Of a stretch of 46,697 bases of DNA, positions 17,479 to 25,422 are shown one piece after another. The stretch's first letter is position 1. Each line of letters opens with the position of its first letter. A program made the position numbers and the translations under genes. Location of the stretch: positions 1 to 46,697 of the forward strand of contig NZ_VBUM01000018.1 in the NCBI RefSeq assembly GCF_005774735.1, written 5' to 3'. The DNA is from Microbacterium sp. 5K110 (GTDB lineage: Bacteria; Actinomycetota; Actinomycetes; Actinomycetales; Microbacteriaceae). The notes under the pieces were generated by a model. The model ran no database searches, had not been told where the DNA came from, and saw only the letters and a program-made list of their open reading frames with translations.

Positions 17479-18687
17479 GTGACCACTCCTGCGACGCCCG
17501 CCGACCACCCCACGGCCGACCGACCCCTCGCGATCCTCATCGGAGCCGACACCTTCCTCCCGCACGTGAACGGTGCTGCCCGCTTCGCGGAGCGCCTCGC
17601 CGCGGGGCTCGTCGCTCGCGGACACGACGTGCACGTCATGGCGCCGAGCGCGGGTCGCGGCAACGCCGGGACGTTCACCGAGGTGATCGAGGGCGAGCCC
17701 CTGACGATGCACCGACTCCCGTCGTGGCGCTTCCTGCCGCACGACTGGCTCACGTTCGTGCTCCCGTGGCGGTCCAAGCACTACGCCCGGCGGGTGCTCG
17801 ACGAGGTGAAGCCCGACGTGGTGCACATCCAGTCGCACATCATCATCGGCCGCGGCCTTGCGCGCGAGGCCCGCAAGCGCGGCATCCCGGTCATTGCGAC
17901 CAACCACGTGATGGCCGAGAACATCCTCGATTTCACGACCCTGCCCGACTTCCTCGACCGCATCTTCGTGAAGCTCGCGTGGGCCGACGCGAAGCGCACG
18001 TTCGCCCTCACACGGGCGGTGACCACTCCCACGCGCCGCGCCGCGGACTTCCTCGAGTCGACGATCGACGTCCACGGCGTCATCCCGATCTCGTGCGGCA
18101 TCGACCGGTCGAACTACACCCCCGACTTCGAACCGCGCGAGGCGAACCGCATCCTGTTCGTCGGCCGCTTGACCACCGAGAAGGGGATCGACGTCATCCT
18201 GCGCGCGCTCGCCCGGCTCGACCCCGCGCTCGACACGACGTTCGACATCGTCGGGGGCGGCGATCAGCGCCGCAACCTCGAGCAGCTGGCCGAGCAGCTC
18301 GGTGTCTCGGACCGTGTCACCTTCCACGGTCACGCCTCCGAAGAGGACCTGCGCGCGCTGTACACGCGGGCGAGCGTCTTCGCGATCGCCTCGATCGCCG
18401 AGCTGCAGTCGATCGCGACGATGGAGGCGATGGCATCCGGTCTCCCCATCGTGGCCGCCGACGCCGTGGCGCTGCCGCACCTCGTGCACGACGGCGAGAA
18501 CGGCTACCTCTTCGAGCCGGGAAACGTCGACCAGCTGACCGCTCGCCTGACCGACGTCCTCACGGCCGGCCCCGAAGAGCGTCGACGCATGCAGCAGGCC
18601 TCGCTCGACGGCGTGAAAGTGCATGACATCGGTCGCACGCTCGACACCTTCGAGGCGCTGTACCGCGGACGCCCCCTGCCGGAGTGA
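17479..18687 (+). CDS. Glycosyltransferase family 4
   Basis: A 402-residue GT-B enzyme that transfers a sugar from a nucleotide donor. The N-terminal domain has ILIGADTFLPHVNGAARFAERLAAGL and VVHIQSHIIIGRGLAREAR; the C-terminal donor domain has ILFVGRLTTEKGIDVILRALA, DIVGGGDQRRNLE and the EX7E-like SIAELQSIATMEAMASGLPIVA. This is the PimB/MgtA-like GT4 pattern. Acceptor unknown: a cell-envelope glycolipid or glycan is the usual context. GTG 17479 has a weak Shine-Dalgarno. The next gene is another GT4, 4 nt downstream. Confidence 0.92.
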   Translation: MTTPATPADHPTADRPLAILIGADTFLPHVNGAARFAERLAAGLVARGHDVHVMAPSAGRGNAGTFTEVIEGEPLTMHRLPSWRFLPHDWLTFVLPWRSKHYARRVLDEVKPDVVHIQSHIIIGRGLAREARKRGIPVIATNHVMAENILDFTTLPDFLDRIFVKLAWADAKRTFALTRAVTTPTRRAADFLESTIDVHGVIPISCGIDRSNYTPDFEPREANRILFVGRLTTEKGIDVILRALARLDPALDTTFDIVGGGDQRRNLEQLAEQLGVSDRVTFHGHASEEDLRALYTRASVFAIASIAELQSIATMEAMASGLPIVAADAVALPHLVHDGENGYLFEPGNVDQLTARLTDVLTAGPEERRRMQQASLDGVKVHDIGRTLDTFEALYRGRPLPE

Positions 18688-18691
18688 CCTC

Positions 18692-19906
18692 GTGCACGTG
18701 GTGATGTTCGCCGACCAGCACGTCGAGTCGCTGGGCGGTGCACAAGTGTCGATGCGGCTGCAGCGGCGCTTCCTCGAGCGCGCCGGGCACACGGTGACCG
18801 TCGTGGCGCCGCGGCTGCACCGCCCCGCCGCAACCGACGCCGCGTACGTCGACATGCCCTCGATCCCGGTCACCCTCGACCGTGAGTACGCCCTCAGCTG
18901 GCCAGGGCGCCGGACCGACCGGTTCGTGGATGCCGCGATGGCGGCGCGTCCGCCCGTGGACGTCGTCCATGTGCAGGCCGATTTCTGGGGCGCGTTCATC
19001 GGGCACCGGTTCGCCGCGCGCCACGGGCTGCCGGTCGTGCACACGATGCACAACCGCGTCGACGTGGGCATCGAGGCCACCGCGCCGTTCCCGGGCGCGG
19101 TGCTGCGGCTGCTGAACGGGTGGGCGCGACGGGCGCTGCGCCCGGCGTCGCGCGCGCGAGGAACTCGCGATGCCGCTCGCGGGAGCGACGGGTGGACCTA
19201 CCTTCGCCGACTCGCCGCCCTGTCGGCGGTGGTCACCGCGCCCTCGGCGCACTTCGCGCGGCGCCTCGAGGCGCACGCCGCGGTGCCGCCCGGCGGGGGA
19301 GTCGACGTGATCTGGAACGGCATCGACGACGACGTCCTCGACGCGGCCGTCTCCTCCGGCGTGGGCGAGCGCCGCCCCGGCCGTCCGCGCTTCGTGTGGA
19401 TCGGTCGCATGAGCCCCGAGAAGCGGCTGCTGCCGTTCCTCGAGGCGGTCGCGGCCTCCGGCGTCGACGCCGAGGTCGAGGTGATCGGCGGAGGGGCGCA
19501 GTCGCGCGCGGCACGCCGCCTCGTGGAGCGCACGCGTCCGGTGGCATCCGTCCGGTTCTCGGGCCGGATGACGTACGCCCAGACGCTCGCCCGGCTCGCC
19601 GACGCCGACGCCGTGGTCCAGACCTCGATCGGCTTCGAGACGCAGGGGATGACGGTGTTCGAGGCCGCGTCCCTGGGGACTCCCGCCGTCGTCAGCGACC
19701 CCGACATCGCCGCGGAACTCGGCGGCGGGGTGTGGAGTGTCGCGGATGCCACGGTCCCGGCGCTCGCCGATGCCCTCCGCCGCGCGGCCGCCGGCATCGC
19801 CGCCGGGACTCCGGTCGCGGTCGACGCGACGATCGGCGAACGGTTCCGCCAGTCGTCGCGCACGGCCGCGATGGTCGCGGTCTACGCCCGCGCCGCGTCG
19901 CGCTGA
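18692..19906 (+). CDS. Glycosyltransferase family 4
   Basis: A 404-residue GT4-like enzyme. GTG 18692 is chosen because GGAG lies 7 nt upstream and the gene then starts right after the preceding stop; a longer frame would overlap the upstream gene. It begins HVVMFADQHVESLGGAQVSM, with VVHVQADFWGAFIGHRFAAR in the acceptor domain, then RFVWIGRMSPEKRLLPFLEA, EVIGGGAQSRAARRL and IGFETQGMTVFEAASLGTPAVV in the donor domain. Its last codons seed a 42-bp tandem repeat that runs past the stop. It is probably co-transcribed with the upstream GT4 in one glycan or glycolipid pathway. Confidence 0.92.
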   Translation: MHVVMFADQHVESLGGAQVSMRLQRRFLERAGHTVTVVAPRLHRPAATDAAYVDMPSIPVTLDREYALSWPGRRTDRFVDAAMAARPPVDVVHVQADFWGAFIGHRFAARHGLPVVHTMHNRVDVGIEATAPFPGAVLRLLNGWARRALRPASRARGTRDAARGSDGWTYLRRLAALSAVVTAPSAHFARRLEAHAAVPPGGGVDVIWNGIDDDVLDAAVSSGVGERRPGRPRFVWIGRMSPEKRLLPFLEAVAASGVDAEVEVIGGGAQSRAARRLVERTRPVASVRFSGRMTYAQTLARLADADAVVQTSIGFETQGMTVFEAASLGTPAVVSDPDIAAELGGGVWSVADATVPALADALRRAAAGIAAGTPVAVDATIGERFRQSSRTAAMVAVYARAASR

Positions 19907-20199
19907 GCGCGCTGGGACCGGGTGGTCGCCCGCGCCGCGTCGCGCTGAGCGCGCCGGGACCGGGTGGTTACCCGTGCCGCGTCGCGCTGAGCGCGGAGCG
20001 CCGGGACGTCCACAGGGTGGGCCGGGGCCGCGGCGGTCGGTGGAGCCGCGTCCTCGCTGCGGGACGGTGCGGGATCCGTCCCGGCGGGCAGACGCCGCGG
20101 GTCGGTGGGAACGCGACCGTAGCCGTCGGTGCCGATCAGCCACACCGTGGCGACGATCGCGACGAGGGCGAGGGCGGCGAGAGCGATGAGGTAAGCCAT
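19882..20199 (-). CDS. Small single-pass membrane protein with tandem-repeat tail
   Basis: A 105-residue protein: one N-terminal membrane helix (AYLIALAALALVAIVATVWLIG), a Pro/Ala-rich linker, then a basic tail with 14-residue repeats beginning RAQRDAAR (2.6 copies) encoded by 42-bp DNA repeats. It is convergent with the glycosyltransferase gene and overlaps its final 25 bp, so the tail was probably acquired when the repeats expanded. TAGCTT 7 nt upstream of the ATG suggests a leaderless mRNA. Function unknown; the N-terminal part is the more convincing coding region. Confidence 0.6.
   Translation of the reverse strand: MAYLIALAALALVAIVATVWLIGTDGYGRVPTDPRRLPAGTDPAPSRSEDAAPPTAAAPAHPVDVPALRAQRDAARVTTRSRRAQRDAARATTRSQRAQRDAARA
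19886..19995. repeat. 42-bp tandem repeat, 2.6 copies
   Basis: Copies begin at 19886, 19928 and 19970 (the last is partial). The first copy contains the final codons and stop of the glycosyltransferase. Forty-two bp is 14 codons, so repeats stay in frame on the minus strand. Confidence 0.8.
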
Positions 20200-20212
20200 G
20201 GCAGATAAGCTA
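20200..20212 (-). promoter_or_regulatory. Possible leaderless -10 box for the small membrane protein
   Basis: On the minus strand TAGCTT (20212-20207) is followed by 7 nt and ATG 20199. Confidence 0.4.
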
Positions 20213-20284
20213 CGTCTGTACGAATAGTGCCCACGAGTGGCATGATGGACGTCAATCGCCGCTTTTCTGCCAACCGGAGGATTC

Positions 20285-21274
20285 ATGCGTTCCGTCGCCG
20301 TCGTCGTCCAGCCGGGCTTCGCCCCGTTCGAGTTCGGTCTCGCGTGCGAGGCGTTCGGCCTCGACCGCACCGACGATGGTGTCCCGAGCTTCGACTTTCG
20401 CATCGTCAGTCCAGACCCGGGCGTGGTGCCGTCGAACATCGGGTTCTCGATCAACGTCGAGCGGGGCCTCGACGCCGCGGAGGATGCCGACATCCTCGTA
20501 CTCGCCCCCATCCCCCGGGAGCGGTGGGGTGCCGTCGACGTCCGCGTTCTCGACCTCGTGCGCCGCGTGCACGCGCGCGGCGCGTGGCTGCTGAGCGTGT
20601 GCAGCGGGTCGTTCGTCCTCGCCGACTCCGGAGTGCTCGACGGACGCCGGGCCACCACGCACTGGCGGTATGCGCCGCTGATGGCCCGCATGTACCCCCG
20701 GATCGAGGTCGATCCCGACGTGCTCTACGTGCAGTCGGAAAACATCATCACGAGCGCCGGCACGGCGGCCGGTCTCGACGCGTGCCTGCACCTGCTGCGG
20801 CAGGAGCTCGGCGCCGAGCTCACGAACCGCATCGCCCGGCGCATGGTCGTCGCACCGCAGCGGGATGGCGGCCAGGCGCAGTTCATCGCGTCACCGCTCC
20901 CGGTCGACACCTCGCTCTCCCTCGCCCCGGTCACCGAGTGGATGCTGCAGAACCTCGACGCCGATCTGCCGGTGGAGCGTCTCGCGGCGCGCGCCCACAT
21001 GTCGCCGCGCACGTTCGCTCGGCGGTTCAAGGCCGACTTCGGGGCGACCCCGGCGGCGTGGCTCGCACGTCAGCGGCTGCTGCACGCGCAGCGGCTCCTG
21101 GAAGAGACCGATCTCGGCCTCGACCGCATCGCGGCCGAATGCGGCTTCGGGTCCGCCGCGGTGCTGCGCCAGAACTTCGCCCGCACGATGGGGCTGACCC
21201 CGACCGCCTATCGGGCGCGGTTCTCGTGCGCGGATGACGTGGTCGCGGCGTCCCGCGAGGCGATCCCGGCCTGA
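20285..21274 (+). CDS. GlxA-type AraC-family transcriptional regulator (DJ-1/PfpI + AraC)
   Basis: A 329-residue regulator. Residues 1-190 are a DJ-1/PfpI-like sensor (SVAVVVQPGFAPFEFGLACEAFG), with the nucleophile-elbow Cys in LLSVCSGSF (C106). Residues ~225-320 form an AraC DNA-binding domain (LPVERLAARAHMSPRTFARRF, then LDRIAAECGFGSAAVLRQNFARTMG). GGAGG precedes ATG 20285. This architecture matches FtrA/GlxA-like regulators. The target is unknown: the gene is divergent from the small membrane protein and convergent with the Fae-importer operon, separated from it by a terminator. Confidence 0.92.
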   Translation: MRSVAVVVQPGFAPFEFGLACEAFGLDRTDDGVPSFDFRIVSPDPGVVPSNIGFSINVERGLDAAEDADILVLAPIPRERWGAVDVRVLDLVRRVHARGAWLLSVCSGSFVLADSGVLDGRRATTHWRYAPLMARMYPRIEVDPDVLYVQSENIITSAGTAAGLDACLHLLRQELGAELTNRIARRMVVAPQRDGGQAQFIASPLPVDTSLSLAPVTEWMLQNLDADLPVERLAARAHMSPRTFARRFKADFGATPAAWLARQRLLHAQRLLEETDLGLDRIAAECGFGSAAVLRQNFARTMGLTPTAYRARFSCADDVVAASREAIPA

Positions 21275-21278
21275 CGGA

Positions 21279-21319
21279 CGAATGCGGCCCCGCCCCCCGA
21301 AGGGGTGGGGCCGCATTCG
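21279..21319. terminator. Bidirectional terminator between the AraC regulator and the Fae operon
   Basis: An 18-bp stem (21279-21296 with 21302-21319, one G:U) and a 5-nt loop lie immediately after the regulator stop and just before the end of the convergent operon. Confidence 0.85.
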
Positions 21320-21327
21320 GCGTCGGA

Positions 21328-21837
21328 TCAGGACGCGGGAGTGAAGAACGGGTTCGAGGGCGCGGTGCGCGCCGCGAGCACGTCTTCCGTCGCCGGAAGC
21401 GACCGCGCCCCGTTGCGGATCGCCTCGCGGGCGGCCTGGCGGTTGTTGCGGTAGATCTGCTCGGCGTCCGTCGCGGCGGGATTGACCCACACAGCGGCGA
21501 TGACCGCGTGAGAGTCCGCCCACTCGGCCGGGATGTCTCCCTCCGCAAGGGCATCGGCGACACCGGATGCCACACCTGCCTGCGCGGGGCCCCAGATCAG
21601 CAGCCCGTGGGCATCGTTCTCGGGAGCGGATTTGGTGACGAACAGCGTGAGCGGTTTCACCGGGAGGGAGGGGCGCAGGACGGACACGAAGGGCACGTGG
21701 CCCGCGGTGGGCGACGCCAGAGCCGTCGCCCACGCCGTTCCCACGGGACCGTCGCGATGTCCGAGCACCGTGTTGATGTGGGCCGCGTGCGCCCCGTCGC
21801 CGACGAAGCTCTCCCCGATCTGCACGTCGACCGACAT
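21328..21837 (-). CDS. fae: Formaldehyde-activating enzyme (Fae) homologue
   Basis: A 169-residue protein with the Fae fold hallmarks IGESFVGDGAHAAHINTVLG, HRDGPVGTAWATALASPTAGH, RPSLPVKPLTLFVTK and WGPAQAGVASGVADALAEG. H20 aligns with the catalytic His17 of methylotroph Fae. In methylotrophs Fae condenses formaldehyde with tetrahydromethanopterin, a cofactor not normally made by actinobacteria, so the acceptor here may differ. Its ATG shares an A with the stop of the upstream substrate-binding protein (TGATG), so it is translationally coupled to the importer. This links formaldehyde handling to the imported substrate. Length is normal for the family. Confidence 0.9.
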   Translation of the reverse strand: MSVDVQIGESFVGDGAHAAHINTVLGHRDGPVGTAWATALASPTAGHVPFVSVLRPSLPVKPLTLFVTKSAPENDAHGLLIWGPAQAGVASGVADALAEGDIPAEWADSHAVIAAVWVNPAATDAEQIYRNNRQAAREAIRNGARSLPATEDVLAARTAPSNPFFTPAS

Positions 21838-22781
21838 CAGATGAGTCCCTGCTCCTTCAGCCAGTCCGTCGCGACGTCCTCGGGGTCTTCTCCGTCGACG
21901 TCGACCTTGGCGTTGAGCTTCTGCATCTCCTCCGTCGTGAGCAACGACGAGATCTCGGCGATGACGTCCGCGATGGCGGGGTACTCGTCGAGGGTCGACT
22001 GCTTGAGGGTGAAGGCACCCTGGTACACGGGGAAGAACTCCTTGTCGTCCTCCAGCACGACGAGATCGAGCGCGGGGATGCGGCCGTCTGTCTGGAACAC
22101 CTCGCCGAAGTTGCAGTCGTCGCCCTTCTGGGTGGCCGTGTAGATGACGCCCGTGTCCAGCAGGGCGACGTTGGAGTCGGGCACGTTCAGGCCGTACGCG
22201 GCCTTCAGCCCCGGCCAGCCGTCGTCACGGGTCGAGAACTCGCTCTCGATGCAGAAGGTCTGCTCGTTCACCGGCAGCTTGGCGACGTCCGAGAGGGTCT
22301 TGACCCCGAGCTCCTCGGCCTTGTCGGCGCGGATCGCGAACGCGTAGGTGTTGTTCAACGGGGCCGGGTCGAGCCAGGCGATGCCGTTGGCCGCATCCGC
22401 TTTCTTCGTCGCCTCGAACTGCGCTTCGGCGCCGGGGACGGGTGCGGTGTTGCCGTTGTAGGTGATCCACGAGGTGCCGGTGTACTCCCAGTACCCGAGG
22501 AACTCGTCGTTCTCGAGCGCCTGGCGCACGTTCGCGGAACCGACGAGCTTCGTGTTGGCCTCGACGTCCGCGCCGCGGGCGTTGAGCAGCTCGGTCGTGA
22601 TGTGGGCCAGGATGTACTGCTCCGAGAAGTCCTTGGAGCCGATCTGGCCCGTGAGGCCGGCGAGTTCGTCGCTGCCACCGGCGGCGGATCCGGTGGAGCC
22701 GGAACCTCCGGAACAGGCGGTGAGGGCGAGGGCGCCGAGCGCCGCGACGGCGGTCAGCGAGAGAAGCGGACGACGCTTCAT
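21837..22781 (-). CDS. Glycine betaine/osmoprotectant-type ABC substrate-binding lipoprotein
   Basis: A 314-residue OpuAC/ProX-like binding protein. The lipoprotein signal peptide ends LALTAC with the lipidated Cys at 23, followed by a Gly/Ser linker. The mature part has IGSKDFSEQYILAHITTELL, WEYTGTSWITY, AFAIRADKAEELGVKTLSDV and NVALLDTGVIYTATQKGD, characteristic of the OpuCC/YehZ branch. It should deliver a quaternary ammonium-like or related solute; the exact ligand cannot be read from the sequence. Fae overlaps its stop by one nucleotide. Confidence 0.93.
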   Translation of the reverse strand: MKRRPLLSLTAVAALGALALTACSGGSGSTGSAAGGSDELAGLTGQIGSKDFSEQYILAHITTELLNARGADVEANTKLVGSANVRQALENDEFLGYWEYTGTSWITYNGNTAPVPGAEAQFEATKKADAANGIAWLDPAPLNNTYAFAIRADKAEELGVKTLSDVAKLPVNEQTFCIESEFSTRDDGWPGLKAAYGLNVPDSNVALLDTGVIYTATQKGDDCNFGEVFQTDGRIPALDLVVLEDDKEFFPVYQGAFTLKQSTLDEYPAIADVIAEISSLLTTEEMQKLNAKVDVDGEDPEDVATDWLKEQGLI

Positions 22782-22833
22782 TGTGTCTCCTTGGGGTGTG
22801 GTGCGGTGGATGGTGCGGGTGGAGCGGCGGGGA

Positions 22834-23625
22834 TCAGATCCCCTTGGGGGTGAGCAGGTCTTCGGCGACGCCGGCGATCCAGTCGATGAGCAGAGCGATG
22901 CAGGCGACCAGGACGGCGCCGACGACGAGGACCGGGTAGCGCTGCAGCTTGAGGCCGTTGACGATCATGTCGCCGAGGCCGCCGGCGTTGATGAAGGTCG
23001 CGATGGTCGCGACGCCGACGCAGAAGACGAGCGCCGTGCGCAGCCCCGCGAGGATGACGGGGACGGCGAGCGGGAGTTCGATGCGGGCGAGGACCTGGAC
23101 GGGTGTCATCCCCATGCCGCGGGCCGATTCCCGGATCGCGCCGTCGACCTGCTCGATGCCGATCATCGTGTTGCGCAGCACCGGGAGGAACGCGTAGATC
23201 ACGAGCGCCACCAGCGCGGTCGTGTATCCCGTCTGCCAGACGATGGCGAGAAGGATCACGACACCGACCGCCGGCGTGGCCTGGCCGATGTTGGCCAGCG
23301 CCAGGACGACGGCCCGGACGGTGCGCGAGGGGGTCTTCGCGAGCGCGATGCCGAGGGGGATGGCCAGGACGGCCACGAGCGCGGAGGCGGCGACCGTGAG
23401 GCTCAGGTGCTCGCCGATGCGGAGGAAGAGGTAGTCGGCGTTGATCGTCCGCTGCTCGATCGAGTCGAGGGTCAGCGACGATACCCAGAGGAAGAGGGCG
23501 GCGAGGACGACCACGACGATCGCGGGGGTGAGCAGCCGGCGCCACACCTTCGTGGAACGCGTCCGGCGCGTCGCGGCCAGGCGCGCGGCGCCGATGCTCT
23601 GCGTCTCGGTGGTGACGGTGGTCAT
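22834..23625 (-). CDS. Osmoprotectant-type ABC permease
   Basis: A 263-residue inner-membrane permease with about six helices. The conserved EAA-like loop GAIRESARGMGMTPVQVLARIELPLAVPVI contacts the ATPase. ANIGQATPAVGVVILLAI is typical of OpuCB/OpuCD-type subunits. The ~35-residue N-terminus before the first helix is cytoplasmic. Its ATG overlaps the ATPase stop (ATGA). It works with the second permease at 24652-25317. Confidence 0.93.
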   Translation of the reverse strand: MTTVTTETQSIGAARLAATRRTRSTKVWRRLLTPAIVVVVLAALFLWVSSLTLDSIEQRTINADYLFLRIGEHLSLTVAASALVAVLAIPLGIALAKTPSRTVRAVVLALANIGQATPAVGVVILLAIVWQTGYTTALVALVIYAFLPVLRNTMIGIEQVDGAIRESARGMGMTPVQVLARIELPLAVPVILAGLRTALVFCVGVATIATFINAGGLGDMIVNGLKLQRYPVLVVGAVLVACIALLIDWIAGVAEDLLTPKGI

Positions 23626-24659
23626 CGTGCGCCGTCCGAACGGGCGGAGAGGTCGGTGACCTCGACACCGAGGGCCGCGGAGATCCGCTCGATCGTGAGG
23701 GTTCCGCGCACCCGGTCGTCGCCGTCGACGACCGGGACCGAGGGCGAGCCGTGGAGGATGAGCAGATCCAGCGCATCACGGAGGTTGTCGGTGAGCGCGA
23801 CCCTGACCGGTCCGGCATCCGTCACCGGTCCGAGGGGGGCGTCGGCGACCGGGATGAGGGCGAGGCGCTTGAGGGCGGCCCCGCGCCCGATGAAGGAGCG
23901 CACGTAGTCGTTGGCCGGGGCGGCGAGGATCGCCGCCGGCGTGTCGAACTGCTCGATGCGGCTGCGCTCGGACAGCACCGCGATCCGGTCGCCCAGGCGG
24001 ATGGCCTCGTCGAAGTCGTGGGTGACGAAGATGATCGTCTTGCCGATGGATTCCTGGAGCCGGAGGAATTCCGCCTGCAGGCGTTCGCGGGTGATGGGGT
24101 CGGTCGCGCCGAAGGGCTCGTCCATGAGCATCACGGGCGGGTCGGCCGCCAGGGCGCGGGCGACGCCGACGCGCTGCTGCTGGCCACCCGAGAGCTGTCG
24201 CGGATAGCGCGAGGAGAAATCGCCGCTGAGCTGAACCGTGTCGAGGAGTTCTTCGACGCGGTCGGCGGTGCGTTTCTTCGACCACCCCAGCAGCTTCGGG
24301 ACGACGGCGATGTTCTCGCCGATGGTCATGTGGGGGAAGAGCCCGATCTGCTGGATGACGTAGCCGATGTGACGGCGCAGCTCGTTCGGGTTCAGCGACA
24401 GCACGTCGCGGCCGTCGATCGAGATCGTGCCCGACGTGGGTTCGATGATCCGGTTGATCATCTTCATGGTCGTGGTCTTGCCGCACCCGGACGGGCCGAC
24501 GAACATGATCAGCTCGCCCGGATCGACGTCCATCGAGAACGCGTCCACGGCGGGGGTCGACTGACCGGGGTAGACCTTCGTCACGCCGTCGAGGCGGATG
24601 CCGACTCCCGAGGACGCGTCCGCGCCGGCCGTGCGGGAAGTGGTGGTGGTGTCAGACAC
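23622..24659 (-). CDS. Osmoprotectant-type ABC importer ATPase with C-terminal CBS region
   Basis: A 345-residue ATPase. GTG 24659 is chosen because a GGGGG-rich ribosome site precedes it and it overlaps the upstream permease by 8 nt. Motifs: GPSGCGKTT (55-63), QQIGLFPHMTIGENI, LSGGQQQRVGVARALA, VMLMDEPFGATDP and VTHDFDEA. The C-terminal ~70 residues (VALTDNLRDALDLLILHGSPSVPVVDGDDRV) look like a CBS unit, as in OpuCA/ProV, where it senses ionic strength or nucleotides. Only one CBS unit is evident, so the protein is shorter than OpuCA. Confidence 0.93.
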   Translation of the reverse strand: MSDTTTTSRTAGADASSGVGIRLDGVTKVYPGQSTPAVDAFSMDVDPGELIMFVGPSGCGKTTTMKMINRIIEPTSGTISIDGRDVLSLNPNELRRHIGYVIQQIGLFPHMTIGENIAVVPKLLGWSKKRTADRVEELLDTVQLSGDFSSRYPRQLSGGQQQRVGVARALAADPPVMLMDEPFGATDPITRERLQAEFLRLQESIGKTIIFVTHDFDEAIRLGDRIAVLSERSRIEQFDTPAAILAAPANDYVRSFIGRGAALKRLALIPVADAPLGPVTDAGPVRVALTDNLRDALDLLILHGSPSVPVVDGDDRVRGTLTIERISAALGVEVTDLSARSDGAR

Positions 24660-25317
24660 GGAGCCCCCTTGAGGTGGTGACGCGGGTGATGAGGACGAAG
24701 GCGGCATCGATGAGGAGAGCCAGGACGATGACGCCGAGGGTTCCCGTCAGCGCGAAGTTCAGCGCGTTCTTCGAGCCGAGCGACGAGAGCCCCTTGAAGA
24801 TGAACTGGCCCAGGCCCGGTCCCGCGACGTAGGCGGCGATCGCGGCGATACCGATGGTGAGCTGGGCGGCCACGCGGACGCCGGTGAGGATGATCGGCCA
24901 CGCGATCGGGAGCTGTACGGATAGAAGGATGCGCGCGGGCGACATCCCCATGCCCTTCGCGGACTCCATGATGGCCGCCGGCACTTCGCGGAGCCCCACG
25001 ACGGTGTTCCGCACGATCGGGAGCAGCGAGTAGAAGACCAGCGAGAACACCGTCGGCGTCCAGCCGAGCCCCAGCACGGGGGTCAGCAGCGCGAGGAGGG
25101 CGAGGGACGGAATCGTCAGGGCGACGCCGGCGGCGGCGATCGTGACGGCGCGGGAGACCGGGCGGTTCCAGACGCCGATGCCGATCGCGATGCCGATCAC
25201 CGCCGCGATGACGATACTCAGCGCCACGACGGCGACGTGCTGCAGCACGAGCTCCAGGATGTCGTCGCTGCGGCGGCTCCAGAAAGTGAGGAGTCCGCCG
25301 AGGTCGAAGTCGGACAT
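24652..25317 (-). CDS. Osmoprotectant-type ABC permease, first gene of the importer operon
   Basis: A 221-residue permease. ATG 25317 is preferred to the one at 25338 because GGAGAGGAG sits 8 nt upstream. It contains about six helices and the ATPase-contact loop IMESAKGMGMSPARILLSVQLPIAWPII. It is paired with the permease at 22834-23625. The gene order permease-ATPase-permease-binding protein-fae, all with overlaps or short gaps, indicates one transcript from the promoter near 25370-25399. Confidence 0.92.
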   Translation of the reverse strand: MSDFDLGGLLTFWSRRSDDILELVLQHVAVVALSIVIAAVIGIAIGIGVWNRPVSRAVTIAAAGVALTIPSLALLALLTPVLGLGWTPTVFSLVFYSLLPIVRNTVVGLREVPAAIMESAKGMGMSPARILLSVQLPIAWPIILTGVRVAAQLTIGIAAIAAYVAGPGLGQFIFKGLSSLGSKNALNFALTGTLGVIVLALLIDAAFVLITRVTTSRGLRV

Positions 25318-25369
25318 GCGTCGCACTCCTCTCCTCATCGAGATGGGCCGTGGATCACGGCTGCGGCTG

Positions 25370-25420
25370 ACTGTAAAGCGGGGGGATGATTATCTTCAAC
25401 CGGTGTTGCGCATATGGCAA
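25370..25420 (-). promoter_or_regulatory. Importer operon promoter with predicted IclR site
   Basis: On the minus strand: -35 TTGAAG (25399-25394), 18-bp spacer, -10 TACAGT (25375-25370), +1 near 25363. Just upstream, TTGCCATATGCGCAAC (25420-25405, about -57 to -42) matches 13 of 16 bases of an element upstream of the plus-strand catabolic operon. Confidence 0.6.
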
Positions 25421-25422
25421 TC

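Noticed and set aside
20227..21237. Overlapping plus-strand frame beside the GlxA-type regulator
   Set aside because: Arg-rich shadow of the regulator gene, which has clear DJ-1 and AraC domains in another frame.
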